Shown here: in pieces, positions 44,199 through 53,482 of the stretch
How positions within the stretch are numbered: the stretch's first letter is position 1
Layout of the letters: each line of letters opens with the position of its first letter
Assembly: GCA_017983465.1 (NCBI GenBank)
Contig: JAGOBK010000001.1
Coordinates: forward strand, 62,001-126,000
Length of the DNA stretch: 64,000 nt
Direction of reading: 5' to 3'
Source of the DNA: Crocinitomicaceae bacterium
GTDB lineage: Bacteria; Bacteroidota; Bacteroidia; Flavobacteriales_D; Crocinitomicaceae
Translations under genes and position numbers: made by a program
The notes under the pieces: model-generated
Seen by the model: only the letters and a program-made list of their open reading frames with translations
The model's database searches: none
What the model was told of the DNA's origin: nothing

Positions 44199-45545
44199 AT
44201 GTTTGAAAATTTAACGGATAAGTTTGAGCGCGCGTTTAAAGTCTTAAAGGGACAAGGACAAATCACGGAGATTAATGTTGCAGAAACGCTTAAAGAAGTG
44301 CGTCGCGCATTACTCGATGCCGATGTGAACTTTAATACGGCGAAGCAATTCACCAATACAGTTAAAGAAAAAGCCCTTGGACGCGATGTCTTAAATGCCG
44401 TTTCTCCAGGTCAATTAATGATTAAAATCTGCCACGAAGAATTGGTGGAATTAATGGGAGGGAATGAATCAGAGATTAACCTAAAAGGTAATCCATCTGT
44501 TATTTTGATGTCCGGATTGCAAGGTTCTGGTAAAACAACTTTTTCCGGTAAATTAGGTTCGTATCTCAAAAATAAAAAAGGAAAGAATGTTCTTTTGGTT
44601 GCGTGTGACGTGTATCGTCCAGCCGCGATTGATCAATTGCATGTACTTGGAGAACAATTAGGAATTGAAGTTTATTCAAATCGAGAAGAAAAGAATCCAG
44701 TTGCCATCTCTCAAGCAGCTATTCAATATGCGAAAAGCAAATCGTTTAATGTCGTAATCATCGATACAGCTGGACGTTTAGCTGTAGACGAACAGATGAT
44801 GAATGAAATTGCTCAAGTCAAAGAAGCGGTTCAGCCAAATGAAACATTATTTGTGGTGGATTCCATGACTGGACAGGATGCGGTGAACACGGCGAAAGCA
44901 TTTAATGATCGTATTAATTTCGATGGCGTTGTTTTAACAAAATTAGACGGTGATACACGCGGTGGAGCAGCATTATCAATCAAAGAAATTGTCAATAAAC
45001 CGATTAAATTCGTCGGTACAGGTGAGAAAATGGATGCGCTTGACATCTTTTATCCATCTCGTATGGCAGACCGTATTCTTGGAATGGGGGATGTCGTTTC
45101 CTTGGTAGAACGTGCGCAAGAGCAATTCGACGAAGAGGAAGCAAGAAAATTGCAGAAGAAAATCATGAAGGATCAGTTCGACTTCAATGATTTCTTGGCG
45201 CAATTACAACAAATTAAAAAAATGGGGAATGTGAAAGACCTCATGGGAATGATTCCTGGAATGGGAAAAGCCATGAAGGATGTAGATGTTCCCGATGACG
45301 CATTTAAAGGTGTTGAAGCGATTATCTTGTCCATGACTCCAAAAGAAAGAGCGAATCCGGCTTTACTGAATAACCCAAGAAAAGCTCGCATCGCCAAAGG
45401 AAGTGGCACGACCTTACAAGATGTCAACAAACTCATGAAACAGTTTGAGGATATGCGCAAAATGATGAAAATGATGAGCAATCCACGCAACATGATGGGG
45501 ATGATGAATAAAATGAAAGGTATGGGCGGTATGCCTGGCATGTAA
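44199..45545 (+). CDS. ffh: Signal recognition particle protein SRP54
   Basis: GTPase binding signal sequences of nascent membrane proteins with 4.5S RNA. The 448-residue protein has an N domain, the G domain with GLQGSGKTTFSGKLG near residue 105, DTAGR near 190, TKLDGDTRGGAAL near 248, and a Met-rich M domain ending in repeated MM/GM runs. It has its own promoter element and is followed after one base by an M50 protease gene, both concerned with membrane proteins. Confidence 0.97.
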   Translation: MFENLTDKFERAFKVLKGQGQITEINVAETLKEVRRALLDADVNFNTAKQFTNTVKEKALGRDVLNAVSPGQLMIKICHEELVELMGGNESEINLKGNPSVILMSGLQGSGKTTFSGKLGSYLKNKKGKNVLLVACDVYRPAAIDQLHVLGEQLGIEVYSNREEKNPVAISQAAIQYAKSKSFNVVIIDTAGRLAVDEQMMNEIAQVKEAVQPNETLFVVDSMTGQDAVNTAKAFNDRINFDGVVLTKLDGDTRGGAALSIKEIVNKPIKFVGTGEKMDALDIFYPSRMADRILGMGDVVSLVERAQEQFDEEEARKLQKKIMKDQFDFNDFLAQLQQIKKMGNVKDLMGMIPGMGKAMKDVDVPDDAFKGVEAIILSMTPKERANPALLNNPRKARIAKGSGTTLQDVNKLMKQFEDMRKMMKMMSNPRNMMGMMNKMKGMGGMPGM

Positions 45546-45546
45546 T

Positions 45547-46491
45547 ATGGAGGAATTTGATCTATATCCGCAAAAACCGTTGATTGAGAAAGTAAAAATC
45601 GAGAGCAACTGGGGATTGACGTTTTTTTCTTTAGTACTTTTTGTTGGAACCTTTTTATTCCTTTTTAAGGACCAGATCCGCTTCGTTTTATTTCTAATTT
45701 TGGTACTGTTTATTCATGAGATGGGACATTTTGTCTTCATGAAATTATTCAAATACGAGAATGTTCGCATGCTTTTCATTCCGTTAATGGGGGCTTTCGT
45801 CCAAGGGAGCAAGGAAAAGTATTCTCAAAAAGAAAGTTTTTATGTGATATCGGCCGGACCCTTCCCCGGAATCTGGATTGGTTCAGTATTGTTGGTGTTT
45901 GCCTCTATCTATCAACAAGAGTGGATGTTGGAACTAAGTTTTCTGTTTTTATTTTTGAATGTTATCAATCTTTTTCCAATCGATCCTTTGGATGGTGGAC
46001 AATTATTCAAGTTGTATGTCAATAAAAAACGGGATCTATTTCTCATGTTATTCGCATTGTTTTCGTCGATGCTTATGATTTTTGTTGGGTGGATGATTGA
46101 TAGCTACATCATTTTAGCCTTTGGGTTTTTAATGGGTTTTAAAGTACGTGGATTTCAGCGTAATCATCATTTGAGAAAGGTTTTGGACGAACAGAAAATA
46201 CCTTACGAATCGACCTATGATGATTTGAGTAATGAACATTACGCGAAAATTAAAGAGGTGCTCATTGAGGAAACTCCAGCATTGAAGAAGTATTTGAGCA
46301 TCAGTGAGGAAAATAATGATGATTTCATGGCGTCACACGTTAATTCTACATTATTGGCTCCAGTGTTAAAAGATGCAGGAATGGGATTAAAAGTCACGAT
46401 TATTTTTCTTTGGTTACTTTCCTTGAGTTTTCCCGTCTATCTTTTAGCGAGCGATGTACTAGATTTTAGTTGGTACTTTGAAAAACTATGA
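45547..46491 (+). CDS. M50 site-2-protease-like membrane metallopeptidase
   Basis: Membrane zinc protease of 314 residues. HEMGH (HExxH) near residue 58 sits in a hydrophobic segment (LFIHEMGHFVFM) and the second metal ligand is in NLFPIDPLDGGQL near residue 145. About five or six hydrophobic helices are seen. S2P-family enzymes release transcription factors or process membrane proteins, but no anti-sigma partner was identified. It begins one base after the ffh stop codon and overlaps the next gene by four bases. Confidence 0.9.
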   Translation: MEEFDLYPQKPLIEKVKIESNWGLTFFSLVLFVGTFLFLFKDQIRFVLFLILVLFIHEMGHFVFMKLFKYENVRMLFIPLMGAFVQGSKEKYSQKESFYVISAGPFPGIWIGSVLLVFASIYQQEWMLELSFLFLFLNVINLFPIDPLDGGQLFKLYVNKKRDLFLMLFALFSSMLMIFVGWMIDSYIILAFGFLMGFKVRGFQRNHHLRKVLDEQKIPYESTYDDLSNEHYAKIKEVLIEETPALKKYLSISEENNDDFMASHVNSTLLAPVLKDAGMGLKVTIIFLWLLSLSFPVYLLASDVLDFSWYFEKL

Positions 46492-47198
46492 TCATGTCAT
46501 TGAAAAACATATTTTTTGGTCTAATTCTCTTCTCTTCATTCTCCCTATGGAGTCAATGCGAACAAGTGTTTGTTTCTGGTAGAGTGATAGATACGATGAA
46601 CCGAGATATGTTCTACAATTTAATGGTCATTAATAAGTCCACGGGAAGAGGTGTTTTTGGTCAGCCGAACGGATATTTTTCTGTTTATGTGAATTCGGGA
46701 GATAAAATTGCCCTTTCCACAAAGGGATATCCGGTATATGAATTTATCGCCTCTGCGGATGGTGATTGTCAAAATCACATACTTGCCTACATTGAGCGAA
46801 TTCCACAGGAAATTGAACAAGTCGTTGTTCGTCCTTTAAAATCCTTGGAGCAAATTAAAGAAGAGCGTCAAGCCTTATCTCAGCGCGAAACGCGACTCGT
46901 AACTGGGATTAATGTACTTGAAAGTCCGATCACGGCGTTGTATCAAGCATTTTCGAAGAAAGAACAGAACAAGCGCTGGATTTCAGAACAGCAATACAAG
47001 GATGATCAACGACGCGTGGTGAAGGAGTTGCTTCGTTTATATGTAGCATTCGATATCATTGATCTTCCCGAAGCAACGTTTGATGATTTCATCACATTCT
47101 TGAACATTGATGAAAACTTTATTAAAACGGCATCAGAAATGGAACTTGTCTTGTTCATCAAAGACAAATACGATCATTTTAACCGTTTGAAGCGTTGA
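46488..47198 (+). CDS. Secreted protein with carboxypeptidase-regulatory-like domain
   Basis: Exported protein of 236 residues with a signal peptide (FSLWSQ). The first ~100 mature residues (VFVSGRVIDT, GQPNGYFSVYVNSGDKI, LSTKGY) read as a CarboxypepD_reg-like beta sandwich. The C-terminal ~120 residues are helical and charged (KEERQALSQRE, KRWISEQQYKDDQRRVVKELLRLY) and are a frequent partner of the beta-sandwich in Bacteroidota envelope proteins. Start shares ATGA with the M50 gene; ATG 46494 is an alternative. The end is one base from the convergent GT2 stop. Function unknown. Confidence 0.75.
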   Translation: MIMSLKNIFFGLILFSSFSLWSQCEQVFVSGRVIDTMNRDMFYNLMVINKSTGRGVFGQPNGYFSVYVNSGDKIALSTKGYPVYEFIASADGDCQNHILAYIERIPQEIEQVVVRPLKSLEQIKEERQALSQRETRLVTGINVLESPITALYQAFSKKEQNKRWISEQQYKDDQRRVVKELLRLYVAFDIIDLPEATFDDFITFLNIDENFIKTASEMELVLFIKDKYDHFNRLKR

Positions 47199-47199
47199 T

Positions 47200-48363
47200 T
47201 TATTGAAGTCGCTTCGTTGGTTCCCAAATACTTGATTTAATTCCACCAAGAAATTTAAAGAACCCAAGGAACAAAGCAATGTTCATGGAGGTGAAGTGCA
47301 CGATGTAGCGCAGCCATTTGAAGTGAACGCCAATTTTTTTCCCAAGATAATCAGGTATATACAATCCTAAAGGAAGGATAAATAATGCGTTCATGATTGC
47401 ATAAACGATGTGGTCTCGACTCAAAATACTCGATCCTACCAATATAAACAACATGAAAAAAGGTAAAATCCAACGGAGGAATTTATGGGAGAAAAATGCG
47501 TAGGAAATCCCATCAAATCGCAATAACATTGGCCAAAATCGACTGAGGTTTTGGAAGTTTCCAGCAGAAATCCGAATCTTACGTTTGAATTCAATCCACG
47601 ATTCATTGGAAACATCTTCGAAAACCCGTGCGTTTTGCTCGTTAATACATTGATAGCCTTTCTGTAAGATGAGCATGTTCAAATAAAAGTCATCCACTAA
47701 AAAATGAGTTGGGATGGGTTCAAAGCACAGTTTTCGAAATGCGAAGCATCCTCCAAACGGACCCATCATGGCTCCCCAAATTTTTCCTTCTGCACATTTT
47801 GTTTGAACTTCATTTGAAATATAACCATTCTCTGCTTGGGAAATTCCGGTTTCTTTGATTCCGAAATGCTCCATTCGGCTATCTACAAGTCCTATTTTAG
47901 GGTTTTTAAAGTGCTTTACTAATTCACTTAATGTGTTTGTGTCAAATAATACATTGGCGTCTGTCATGACAATGATATCATGCTTCGCTTCTTTAACGAG
48001 CTTATTGACAATGTTTATTTTTCCTTGTCTTTCCGAGAATTCAGAAAGCTTCATGTTTGGAAACTTATCCCGGTAAGATTCAACGATAGCGCAGGTATTA
48101 TCTTGGCAATTATCAGCACCAATTAACAATTCAATGCGTTCTAAGGGAAAATTTGATTGGATTAACGTTTCTAATTTTTGACCAATTACTTTTTCTTCAT
48201 TGTGGGCGGGAATAATGATCGTAATAGGAGGGAGTTCATCCTGATAAATCAACGAATTGGTTTTGCGAAATCTAGAAAAGTACTGAATCAATTTTGGATA
48301 AATCACGTAGCTGTGAAAAATCAATCCGATGCCTAGCCATAATGTGATTTCAACGAATACCAT
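47200..48363 (-). CDS. Membrane-bound family 2 glycosyltransferase
   Basis: Processive or single-transfer GT2 enzyme of about 387 residues. The catalytic domain has TIIIPAHNEEKVIGQKLE, a DxD-type VMTDANVLFDT near residue 130, FLVDDFYLN near 225, and FEDVSNESWIEFKRKIRIS, with C-terminal hydrophobic helices (WILPFFMLFILVG). ATG 48363 (MVFVEITLWL) starts with a membrane segment; a TTG at 48387 is an alternative. It resembles polysaccharide synthases of the BcsA/HasA fold. It follows the GT4 gene on the same strand by 58 bases. Confidence 0.88.
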   Translation of the reverse strand: MVFVEITLWLGIGLIFHSYVIYPKLIQYFSRFRKTNSLIYQDELPPITIIIPAHNEEKVIGQKLETLIQSNFPLERIELLIGADNCQDNTCAIVESYRDKFPNMKLSEFSERQGKINIVNKLVKEAKHDIIVMTDANVLFDTNTLSELVKHFKNPKIGLVDSRMEHFGIKETGISQAENGYISNEVQTKCAEGKIWGAMMGPFGGCFAFRKLCFEPIPTHFLVDDFYLNMLILQKGYQCINEQNARVFEDVSNESWIEFKRKIRISAGNFQNLSRFWPMLLRFDGISYAFFSHKFLRWILPFFMLFILVGSSILSRDHIVYAIMNALFILPLGLYIPDYLGKKIGVHFKWLRYIVHFTSMNIALFLGFFKFLGGIKSSIWEPTKRLQ

Positions 48364-48421
48364 GTAAATTGAATGCTTGTGCTGCAATATTAAACATTAT
48401 TTACTGATTGTTTTTTAAAAA

Positions 48422-49606
48422 TCAAACAGATGGTAGAAATTGTTCCTCTAGTATTTCATGGACTAATTCAGAAGAAAAATGAGTTTGAATATACTGTTTC
48501 CCAAATTCTCCTCTTTGGATACATTTCTCTCTATTATTTAATAAGGCTTGAATGTCTGAAATGAACGATTCTTTGTTTTCGTGAACGGGAATAATGGACT
48601 CAATCGAAAGACCTTCAGCGGCCTTTGTTGTGAGAACACACGGTGCTCCAATACTCATCGCTTCCAGTATTTTCATTTTTATACCTGAGCCTGATTGAAG
48701 TCCAGCGACGAAAAGTCCATTCTCTGCGATAAATTCAAGTGGATCTTCCACGAAGCCATGAATCATCACATTTTTTCTTTGGTATTCAGTAGGTATCTCA
48801 GTGCTTTTTCTTCCTGCGATATGGAACTCGAGGGTAGGATTATCTTTTAGCAAAACAGGAAAAATTTCATCAATGAACCATTTAACGGCTTCCATATTCG
48901 GTTCCCAGTCAAAGGCACCAAGAAAACACAGTCGATTTTCAGTCCAAAGTATCTCCTTGCTGTTTTGTGGCATAGATGAAGGTAAATAGTGAACCTTCGT
49001 TTTGGTAGCTTTTTTAATAAAATCCGTATCACCTTGAGAAATAGGTAGAATGACATCCACTTGATTCCAAATGGTTCTTTCTTCTTTTTCTAATGATTTA
49101 GCCAATTGATTAACATACCAAGCTTTTATAGGATTCTTCTCATTTTTGGCTAAATCCTCCCAAATTCGAAATTCTAAGTTGTGCGATCGGTAACAGATTT
49201 TGCCTTGAAATACCGTTCGAATCATCGGTGTATAAATAGCTGCGTATAAACTTTCAAAAATCACAACGTCGTAATTATTCGAAATCAATTTCTCTTTAAG
49301 TAGTTCTGCAACATGCGGCTGAAAGAAGCGCTTTGTATGATATGATTTCCTTGTGAGCAAGGAGAAAAACGCGGGAAACAATTTAATCTTTGTATCAATG
49401 GATATGCCTTGAAAGGAAACATTGGGAAGATTTAACTGCTCATATGCAGAAGCAATGAAACCGTGCTTGTGTGTGCTCAAGGTCAAGTAATCAATTTTTT
49501 CGACTCGATTTAGCTCACTTAGGTCCAGGAGAAAGCGACTCATGGCTAGGCAGCCACCATCGACAATTGGATAGGGTGGTTTATGACTAAGTACGAGTAT
49601 GCGCAT
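48422..49606 (-). CDS. Family 4 (group 1-like) glycosyltransferase
   Basis: GT-B fold glycosyltransferase of about 394 residues. The N-terminal MRILVLSHKPPYPIVDGG and the C-terminal domain block GSGIKMKILEAMSIGAPCVLTTKAAEGL (E-x7-E type nucleotide-sugar motif) fit GT4 or closely related families; VMIHGFVEDP lies between. ATG 49606 is chosen over GTG 49609. The start overlaps the end of the LptF/G permease gene by 20 bases, so a lipopolysaccharide or O-antigen context is plausible. Sugar specificity unknown. Confidence 0.87.
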   Translation of the reverse strand: MRILVLSHKPPYPIVDGGCLAMSRFLLDLSELNRVEKIDYLTLSTHKHGFIASAYEQLNLPNVSFQGISIDTKIKLFPAFFSLLTRKSYHTKRFFQPHVAELLKEKLISNNYDVVIFESLYAAIYTPMIRTVFQGKICYRSHNLEFRIWEDLAKNEKNPIKAWYVNQLAKSLEKEERTIWNQVDVILPISQGDTDFIKKATKTKVHYLPSSMPQNSKEILWTENRLCFLGAFDWEPNMEAVKWFIDEIFPVLLKDNPTLEFHIAGRKSTEIPTEYQRKNVMIHGFVEDPLEFIAENGLFVAGLQSGSGIKMKILEAMSIGAPCVLTTKAAEGLSIESIIPVHENKESFISDIQALLNNREKCIQRGEFGKQYIQTHFSSELVHEILEEQFLPSV

Positions 49607-51047
49607 CACGCTTGGTAAATTTAGTCAGTAAAGAATTCCATATTTCTTTGGAGAAAATCTGTTGGTCGTTGGCAGCAGCACGTGTGATGATCCATGCAAC
49701 AGGTGTAAAGAAAAATCCGGCTAGCCACATTCCGATAAACGGAGAAACGGTATTGGTTTCTGCGAGGTTTTGTCCAATGCTGTTCAACATGAAGTATACC
49801 ATAAATGTCAGTGCGGCAACAACTACTGGTGCGCCAAATCCACCTTTTTTAATGATGGCGCCAAGTGGGCCACCGACGAAGAACAATACCACTACTGCGT
49901 AGGTTAATGCAAGTTTTTTATGAAATTCAATCCAATATAAATCAGATTCTTTTTCGAGAACTTCTATGAATTGATTCTGACTGTCAACCGTTTCATTCGT
50001 TCGTCGCAACCTGGAGATCACAATATTTCTAGCTTGAAGTTTATCCACCTCTGTCAATTGCTTGAATTGCACAGATGGGACTTTTTGCGCTTGTGCTAAT
50101 CCTGAATTTGGATCGTTGTAAACAATTTTATCATTGAAACTGACAAACTCCTTACTGCTATTTTTCGCGAATGTTTCTTGGGTTTTTTGCTTCTTTTTTT
50201 CTAGAGAGTCCATCGCAGTGTGGATTTGAAAGACGTTCATCATTTCATATTTATCCGTGAATAGATCCTCGTCTGTTCGATTTAAATTGAATCCAGCAAT
50301 ATCCAATTTGTAGGTTCCATGTTCAAAATACGAAACGCGTGAGGGTCGTCCAGAAGGATTTTGAACACTGCCATCAGGAAGGAAAAGTGGATTTTGAATT
50401 TCCAATTCCTCCAATATCTTTCCGTTCTTTAAATCAAAAAACATGAATTGTCCGTTCTCGGATTTGTAAATGCGTGCCTCATTCGCTTTTACCGTTTTCA
50501 ATTCGCTTGGATGACTATAATCGTGAATGGTGATTCCTTTGTAGACCGAATCGTTGTACGCATCGACTTTAATGGAAAATCCTTCAAAATCTTTGGTGTA
50601 TACCCCCGGAGTAAGAATGGATGAAATTTTTGTGTTTTGAATATCGTAGATTAAGGTGTGAAATTTCAAATTGAACACTGGAATCACGTAGTTTGCAAAA
50701 TAAAAAGTACTGATGGAAATGACGATAACAATATACATCAACGGACGCATGATTCGATAAAGTGATAATCCACTTGACTTCAATGCGGTTAGTTCATTAC
50801 TCTCAGCGAAACTACCAAAGGTCATTAAGGAGGAAAGTAGTATGGCTAGAGGAAGTGCTAATGGAATTAAATTCGCTGAGACATAGAAAAGTAGTTCTAG
50901 GATCACCCAAATACTTAATCCTTTACCCATGAGGTCATCCATGTATACCCAGAAGAACTGTAGAATTAAAATAAACATCGAAATCACCAGGGTCACAATG
51001 AAGGGTCCTGCAAATGATCGAATGCTAAATAGGTACAGTCTTTTCAA
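49587..51047 (-). CDS. LptF/LptG-family LPS export permease
   Basis: Inner-membrane component of the LptB2FG transporter that extracts LPS. Length near 486 residues; six hydrophobic segments flank a large periplasmic domain (jellyroll) at residues ~140-370. Family features include the N-terminal YLFSIRSFAGPFIVTLVI, FAESNELTALKSSGLSL near residue 95 and the C-terminal pair of helices with KLALTYAVVVLFFVGGPLGAII. The start is set at TTG 51047 because the -7 box (51063-51070) overlies the longer TTG at 51065. Only one such gene is here, so the LptF/G partner is elsewhere. Confidence 0.85.
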   Translation of the reverse strand: MKRLYLFSIRSFAGPFIVTLVISMFILILQFFWVYMDDLMGKGLSIWVILELLFYVSANLIPLALPLAILLSSLMTFGSFAESNELTALKSSGLSLYRIMRPLMYIVIVISISTFYFANYVIPVFNLKFHTLIYDIQNTKISSILTPGVYTKDFEGFSIKVDAYNDSVYKGITIHDYSHPSELKTVKANEARIYKSENGQFMFFDLKNGKILEELEIQNPLFLPDGSVQNPSGRPSRVSYFEHGTYKLDIAGFNLNRTDEDLFTDKYEMMNVFQIHTAMDSLEKKKQKTQETFAKNSSKEFVSFNDKIVYNDPNSGLAQAQKVPSVQFKQLTEVDKLQARNIVISRLRRTNETVDSQNQFIEVLEKESDLYWIEFHKKLALTYAVVVLFFVGGPLGAIIKKGGFGAPVVVAALTFMVYFMLNSIGQNLAETNTVSPFIGMWLAGFFFTPVAWIITRAAANDQQIFSKEIWNSLLTKFTKRDAHTRT

Positions 51048-51062
51048 CCTTGAAAATTTCGG

Positions 51063-51070
51063 CAAAGGTA
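51063..51070 (-). promoter_or_regulatory. -7 box for LptF/G permease gene
   Basis: Minus-strand TACCTTTG, a perfect TAnnTTTG. It overlaps an upstream TTG at 51065 and precedes TTG 51047 by 15 bases, so it points to the downstream start. Confidence 0.5.
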
Positions 51071-51107
51071 GCTAATAAACGTAGAAAAAGAAGAAGAATT
51101 GTGTGAA

Positions 51108-51491
51108 CTACGAACCAAGTACTCTTTTTAAATCCGTCACTTGTTGATTCCAAAGCATAATCGCACTTTCTTTGTCGGATGGATCAGCAAAATCAGTGAT
51201 TTGAAGTGAGACAGAAGAAGTCATTGGGTCAACGATGTAAGCGATTTCGAAGTAAACATCGAGTCCATCTTCTTCATCCGAAAGCCATCTCCAACGAATT
51301 TTTGCATTTGGTTTGTTTTGCAATAAGCGAGCTTCTTCTTCATTACCATCCCATTCAAATGAATAAATATCATCTTTAATATTTACATCATCCGCGAACC
51401 ATTCTGATAATCCATCAGGCGTGTTGATTAATTTTTCCAATACACGTGGTGATGTCTTTAACAGGAATTCTAATTCGTATTTTTCTTTCAT
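51108..51491 (-). CDS. START-like domain protein
   Basis: Small cytoplasmic protein of 127 residues. Pattern KYELEFLLKTSPRVLEKLINTPDGLSEWFADDVN followed by SFEWDGNEEEARLLQ and RWRWLSDEEDGLDVYFE matches the START/AHSA1 helix-grip fold seen in Bacteroidota. ATG 51491 (MKEKYELE) is chosen over upstream ATG 51563, since the first 24 residues of the longer frame are not family-like. It is divergent from the methyltransferase gene by 61 bases. Possible small-molecule binder; no ligand is known. Confidence 0.8.
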   Translation of the reverse strand: MKEKYELEFLLKTSPRVLEKLINTPDGLSEWFADDVNIKDDIYSFEWDGNEEEARLLQNKPNAKIRWRWLSDEEDGLDVYFEIAYIVDPMTSSVSLQITDFADPSDKESAIMLWNQQVTDLKRVLGS

Positions 51492-51511
51492 GGGACTTTC
51501 GTAAATAATTC

Positions 51512-51519
51512 TAATTTTG
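51512..51519 (+). promoter_or_regulatory. -7 box for methyltransferase gene
   Basis: TAATTTTG, a perfect TAnnTTTG, 33 bases before ATG 51553. It lies in the divergent spacer shared with the START-like gene. Confidence 0.5.
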
Positions 51520-51552
51520 TTAAGCCTCTGCAATATACTAATTAATTCGGAA

Positions 51553-52293
51553 ATGTCCCTCAATAAATCGCTAGAACATATAGGAAATCAACTTTTTAGG
51601 TACCGTGGATTTGTTCCGGTTATTTTCGCGATTGTGGCGTTTTCTATTCAGTTGATTGACACTCATGAACAATGGGGCTTCAGTGAATTCGAGGGACTAG
51701 CACTTTTTTTAGTTGTTTTTGGACATTTGATTCGTGCCCTGACAGTCGGTCACCGGAGCATGCAGACTTCTGGACGTAACCGCAGTCATCAGGTGGCGGA
51801 AGTGTTAAATACGAGCGGAATGTACTCCGTTGTCCGTCATCCTTTGTATTTGGCGAATATCTTGATTTGGGTAGGGTGGACCACCTTGTTGAGTATTCCA
51901 TGGTTGATTGTTGCGGCGACCATTGTTTTTGTTGTTTACTACATGTTCATTATGTATGCGGAGGAGCAATTTCTACGCAGAAAGTTTGGTCAGGATTATG
52001 AAAAATGGCACCGCAGAACGCCTCGTTTGATTCCGAATCCATTTTTGTACACTTCGAGTTCCAATGATTTTTCTTTGAGGATTGTATTTAAAAACGAATA
52101 CCCAGGTTGGACAGCTAGTTTGACCATTGCTTTGTGCATTTACTCGCTACTTGTCAACAAGATTTATCCCTTTTCAGTATTTTACCGTACCTATGTGGAA
52201 GGATGGTTGGTTTTCGGTAGTGGGATCGCCATTTTTGGACTGACTTTTCGTTACCTTAAACACCGAACGAAACTCTTTCACGAGATGGATTAA
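51553..52293 (+). CDS. ICMT/PEMT-like membrane methyltransferase
   Basis: Integral membrane protein of 246 residues with five or six hydrophobic helices. The SAM-binding region SGMYSVVRHPLYLANILIWVG near residue 95 and the C-terminal EEQFLRRKFGQDYEKWHRRTPRLIPNPF are hallmark isoprenylcysteine carboxyl methyltransferase-like blocks (RHPxY and EExxLxxxFGxxYxxYxxxxPRxxP). In bacteria, homologues methylate lipids, including lipid A 1-phosphate in Leptospira, which would suit the neighbouring LPS permease, though this is inference. It converges with recR, sharing TTAA. Confidence 0.85.
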   Translation: MSLNKSLEHIGNQLFRYRGFVPVIFAIVAFSIQLIDTHEQWGFSEFEGLALFLVVFGHLIRALTVGHRSMQTSGRNRSHQVAEVLNTSGMYSVVRHPLYLANILIWVGWTTLLSIPWLIVAATIVFVVYYMFIMYAEEQFLRRKFGQDYEKWHRRTPRLIPNPFLYTSSSNDFSLRIVFKNEYPGWTASLTIALCIYSLLVNKIYPFSVFYRTYVEGWLVFGSGIAIFGLTFRYLKHRTKLFHEMD

Positions 52294-52901
52294 TGTCCGC
52301 TTTGGAATACTTGACGTTGCTGAAGGGAACGTCCAAGCGTGAGTTCATCCGCATACTGCAATTCGGAACCAACCGCTATTCCACGAGAAATCGAAGTGAT
52401 TAAACATTCGAACCGTTGAAGTTTTTTGAATAAGTAGAAATTGGTGGTGTCGCCTTCCATGGTTGGACTCAATGCAAAGATGATTTCCTTGACCGTTTCT
52501 TTTTCCAATTTGAGTAGGAGGGACTCTATGTTTAAATCCGCGGGACCAATTCCGTCCATGGGAGAAATGATTCCACCGAGAACATGATAAATCCCCTGAT
52601 ACGTCGAGGTTGATTCAATGGCCATGACATCGCGAATATCTTCCACGATGCAAATTGTTCCATGATCGCGTTTTGGATTCGCACAAATCGCACAAATTGG
52701 ATCATCGGTCATGTTTCCACAACTTTTGCAATGCAATACTTTTTGTTTGAAGTCAATTAACGCGCTCGTGAAATCAGCAATTTCCACCTCGCTACGTTTG
52801 AATAAATCGAGCGCAAGACGAAGTGCCGAACGACGTCCAACACCGGGAAGTGTTGAAAGTTGATCAACTGCTTTTTCGAAATGTTTGGATGGGATATTCA
52901 C
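52290..52901 (-). CDS. recR: Recombination protein RecR
   Basis: RecFOR pathway DNA-binding protein loading RecA on gapped DNA. At 203 residues it has the helix-hairpin-helix LSTLPGVGRRSALRLALDL at the N-terminus, a four-cysteine zinc finger (CKSCGNMTDDPICAICANP) near residue 57 and a Toprim domain (ICIVEDIRDVMAIESTSTYQ, GGIISPMDGIGP). The stop shares its bases with the convergent methyltransferase stop in TTAA. Confidence 0.96.
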   Translation of the reverse strand: MNIPSKHFEKAVDQLSTLPGVGRRSALRLALDLFKRSEVEIADFTSALIDFKQKVLHCKSCGNMTDDPICAICANPKRDHGTICIVEDIRDVMAIESTSTYQGIYHVLGGIISPMDGIGPADLNIESLLLKLEKETVKEIIFALSPTMEGDTTNFYLFKKLQRFECLITSISRGIAVGSELQYADELTLGRSLQQRQVFQSGH

Positions 52902-52917
52902 GTCTAAAATTGAATTT

Positions 52918-52925
52918 CAAATGTA
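52918..52925 (-). promoter_or_regulatory. -7 box for recR
   Basis: Minus-strand TACATTTG, a perfect TAnnTTTG, 16 bases before ATG 52901. Confidence 0.5.
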
Positions 52926-52998
52926 CTTATTCTTTTCAAAACAGCATGGATTCTTTGTAAATACTATCGCTAAGTTATAAGCCCTCGTAACATTTGAT

Positions 52999-53006
52999 TA
53001 ACTTTG
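52999..53006 (+). promoter_or_regulatory. -7 box for smpB
   Basis: TAACTTTG, a perfect TAnnTTTG, 7 bases before ATG 53014. The very short spacer implies a nearly leaderless transcript. Confidence 0.5.
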
Positions 53007-53013
53007 TGTCATC

Positions 53014-53466
53014 ATGGCAGTGAAAGAACTTAATATACGAAACAAACGTGCTCGATTTGAATACCATCTCGAGGAGGAATTTACTGCTGGAATGGTACTT
53101 TCTGGAACGGAAATTAAAAGTATTCGAAACGGAAAAGCAAGTATTCTTGAAGCCTACGGAATCTTTTACAACAATGAAGTTTGGATTCGAAATATGCATG
53201 TAACGGAATACGAAAACGGTTCCTTTTATAACCATAAACCTCGTGCGGATCGTAAAATTCTTTTGAATCGAAAGGAGATTGTTCGAATTGAGAAATTCCT
53301 AAAGATTAAAGGAAATACACTTATTCCAACGAAATTATTTCTATCCGAAAAGGGTTGGGTGAAAATCCATATTGCGTGTGCTGTTGGTAAAAAGCTTCAC
53401 GACAAACGCAATGACTTGAAAGAGAAGGATGATCGTCGCGAAATGGATCGTGCTTTGAAACGCTAA
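53014..53466 (+). CDS. smpB: SsrA-binding protein
   Basis: Binds tmRNA and rescues stalled ribosomes. The 150-residue protein has the N-terminal NKRARFEYHLEEEFTAGMVLSGTEIKSIR, AYGIFYNNEVWIRNMHV, KILLNRKEI, and the basic C-terminal tail (HDKRNDLKEKDDRREMDRALKR) that is disordered until bound. The tmRNA gene (ssrA) is not in the window. It is divergent from recR. Confidence 0.96.
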   Translation: MAVKELNIRNKRARFEYHLEEEFTAGMVLSGTEIKSIRNGKASILEAYGIFYNNEVWIRNMHVTEYENGSFYNHKPRADRKILLNRKEIVRIEKFLKIKGNTLIPTKLFLSEKGWVKIHIACAVGKKLHDKRNDLKEKDDRREMDRALKR

Positions 53467-53482
53467 TCAGCAATTAAAGAAA

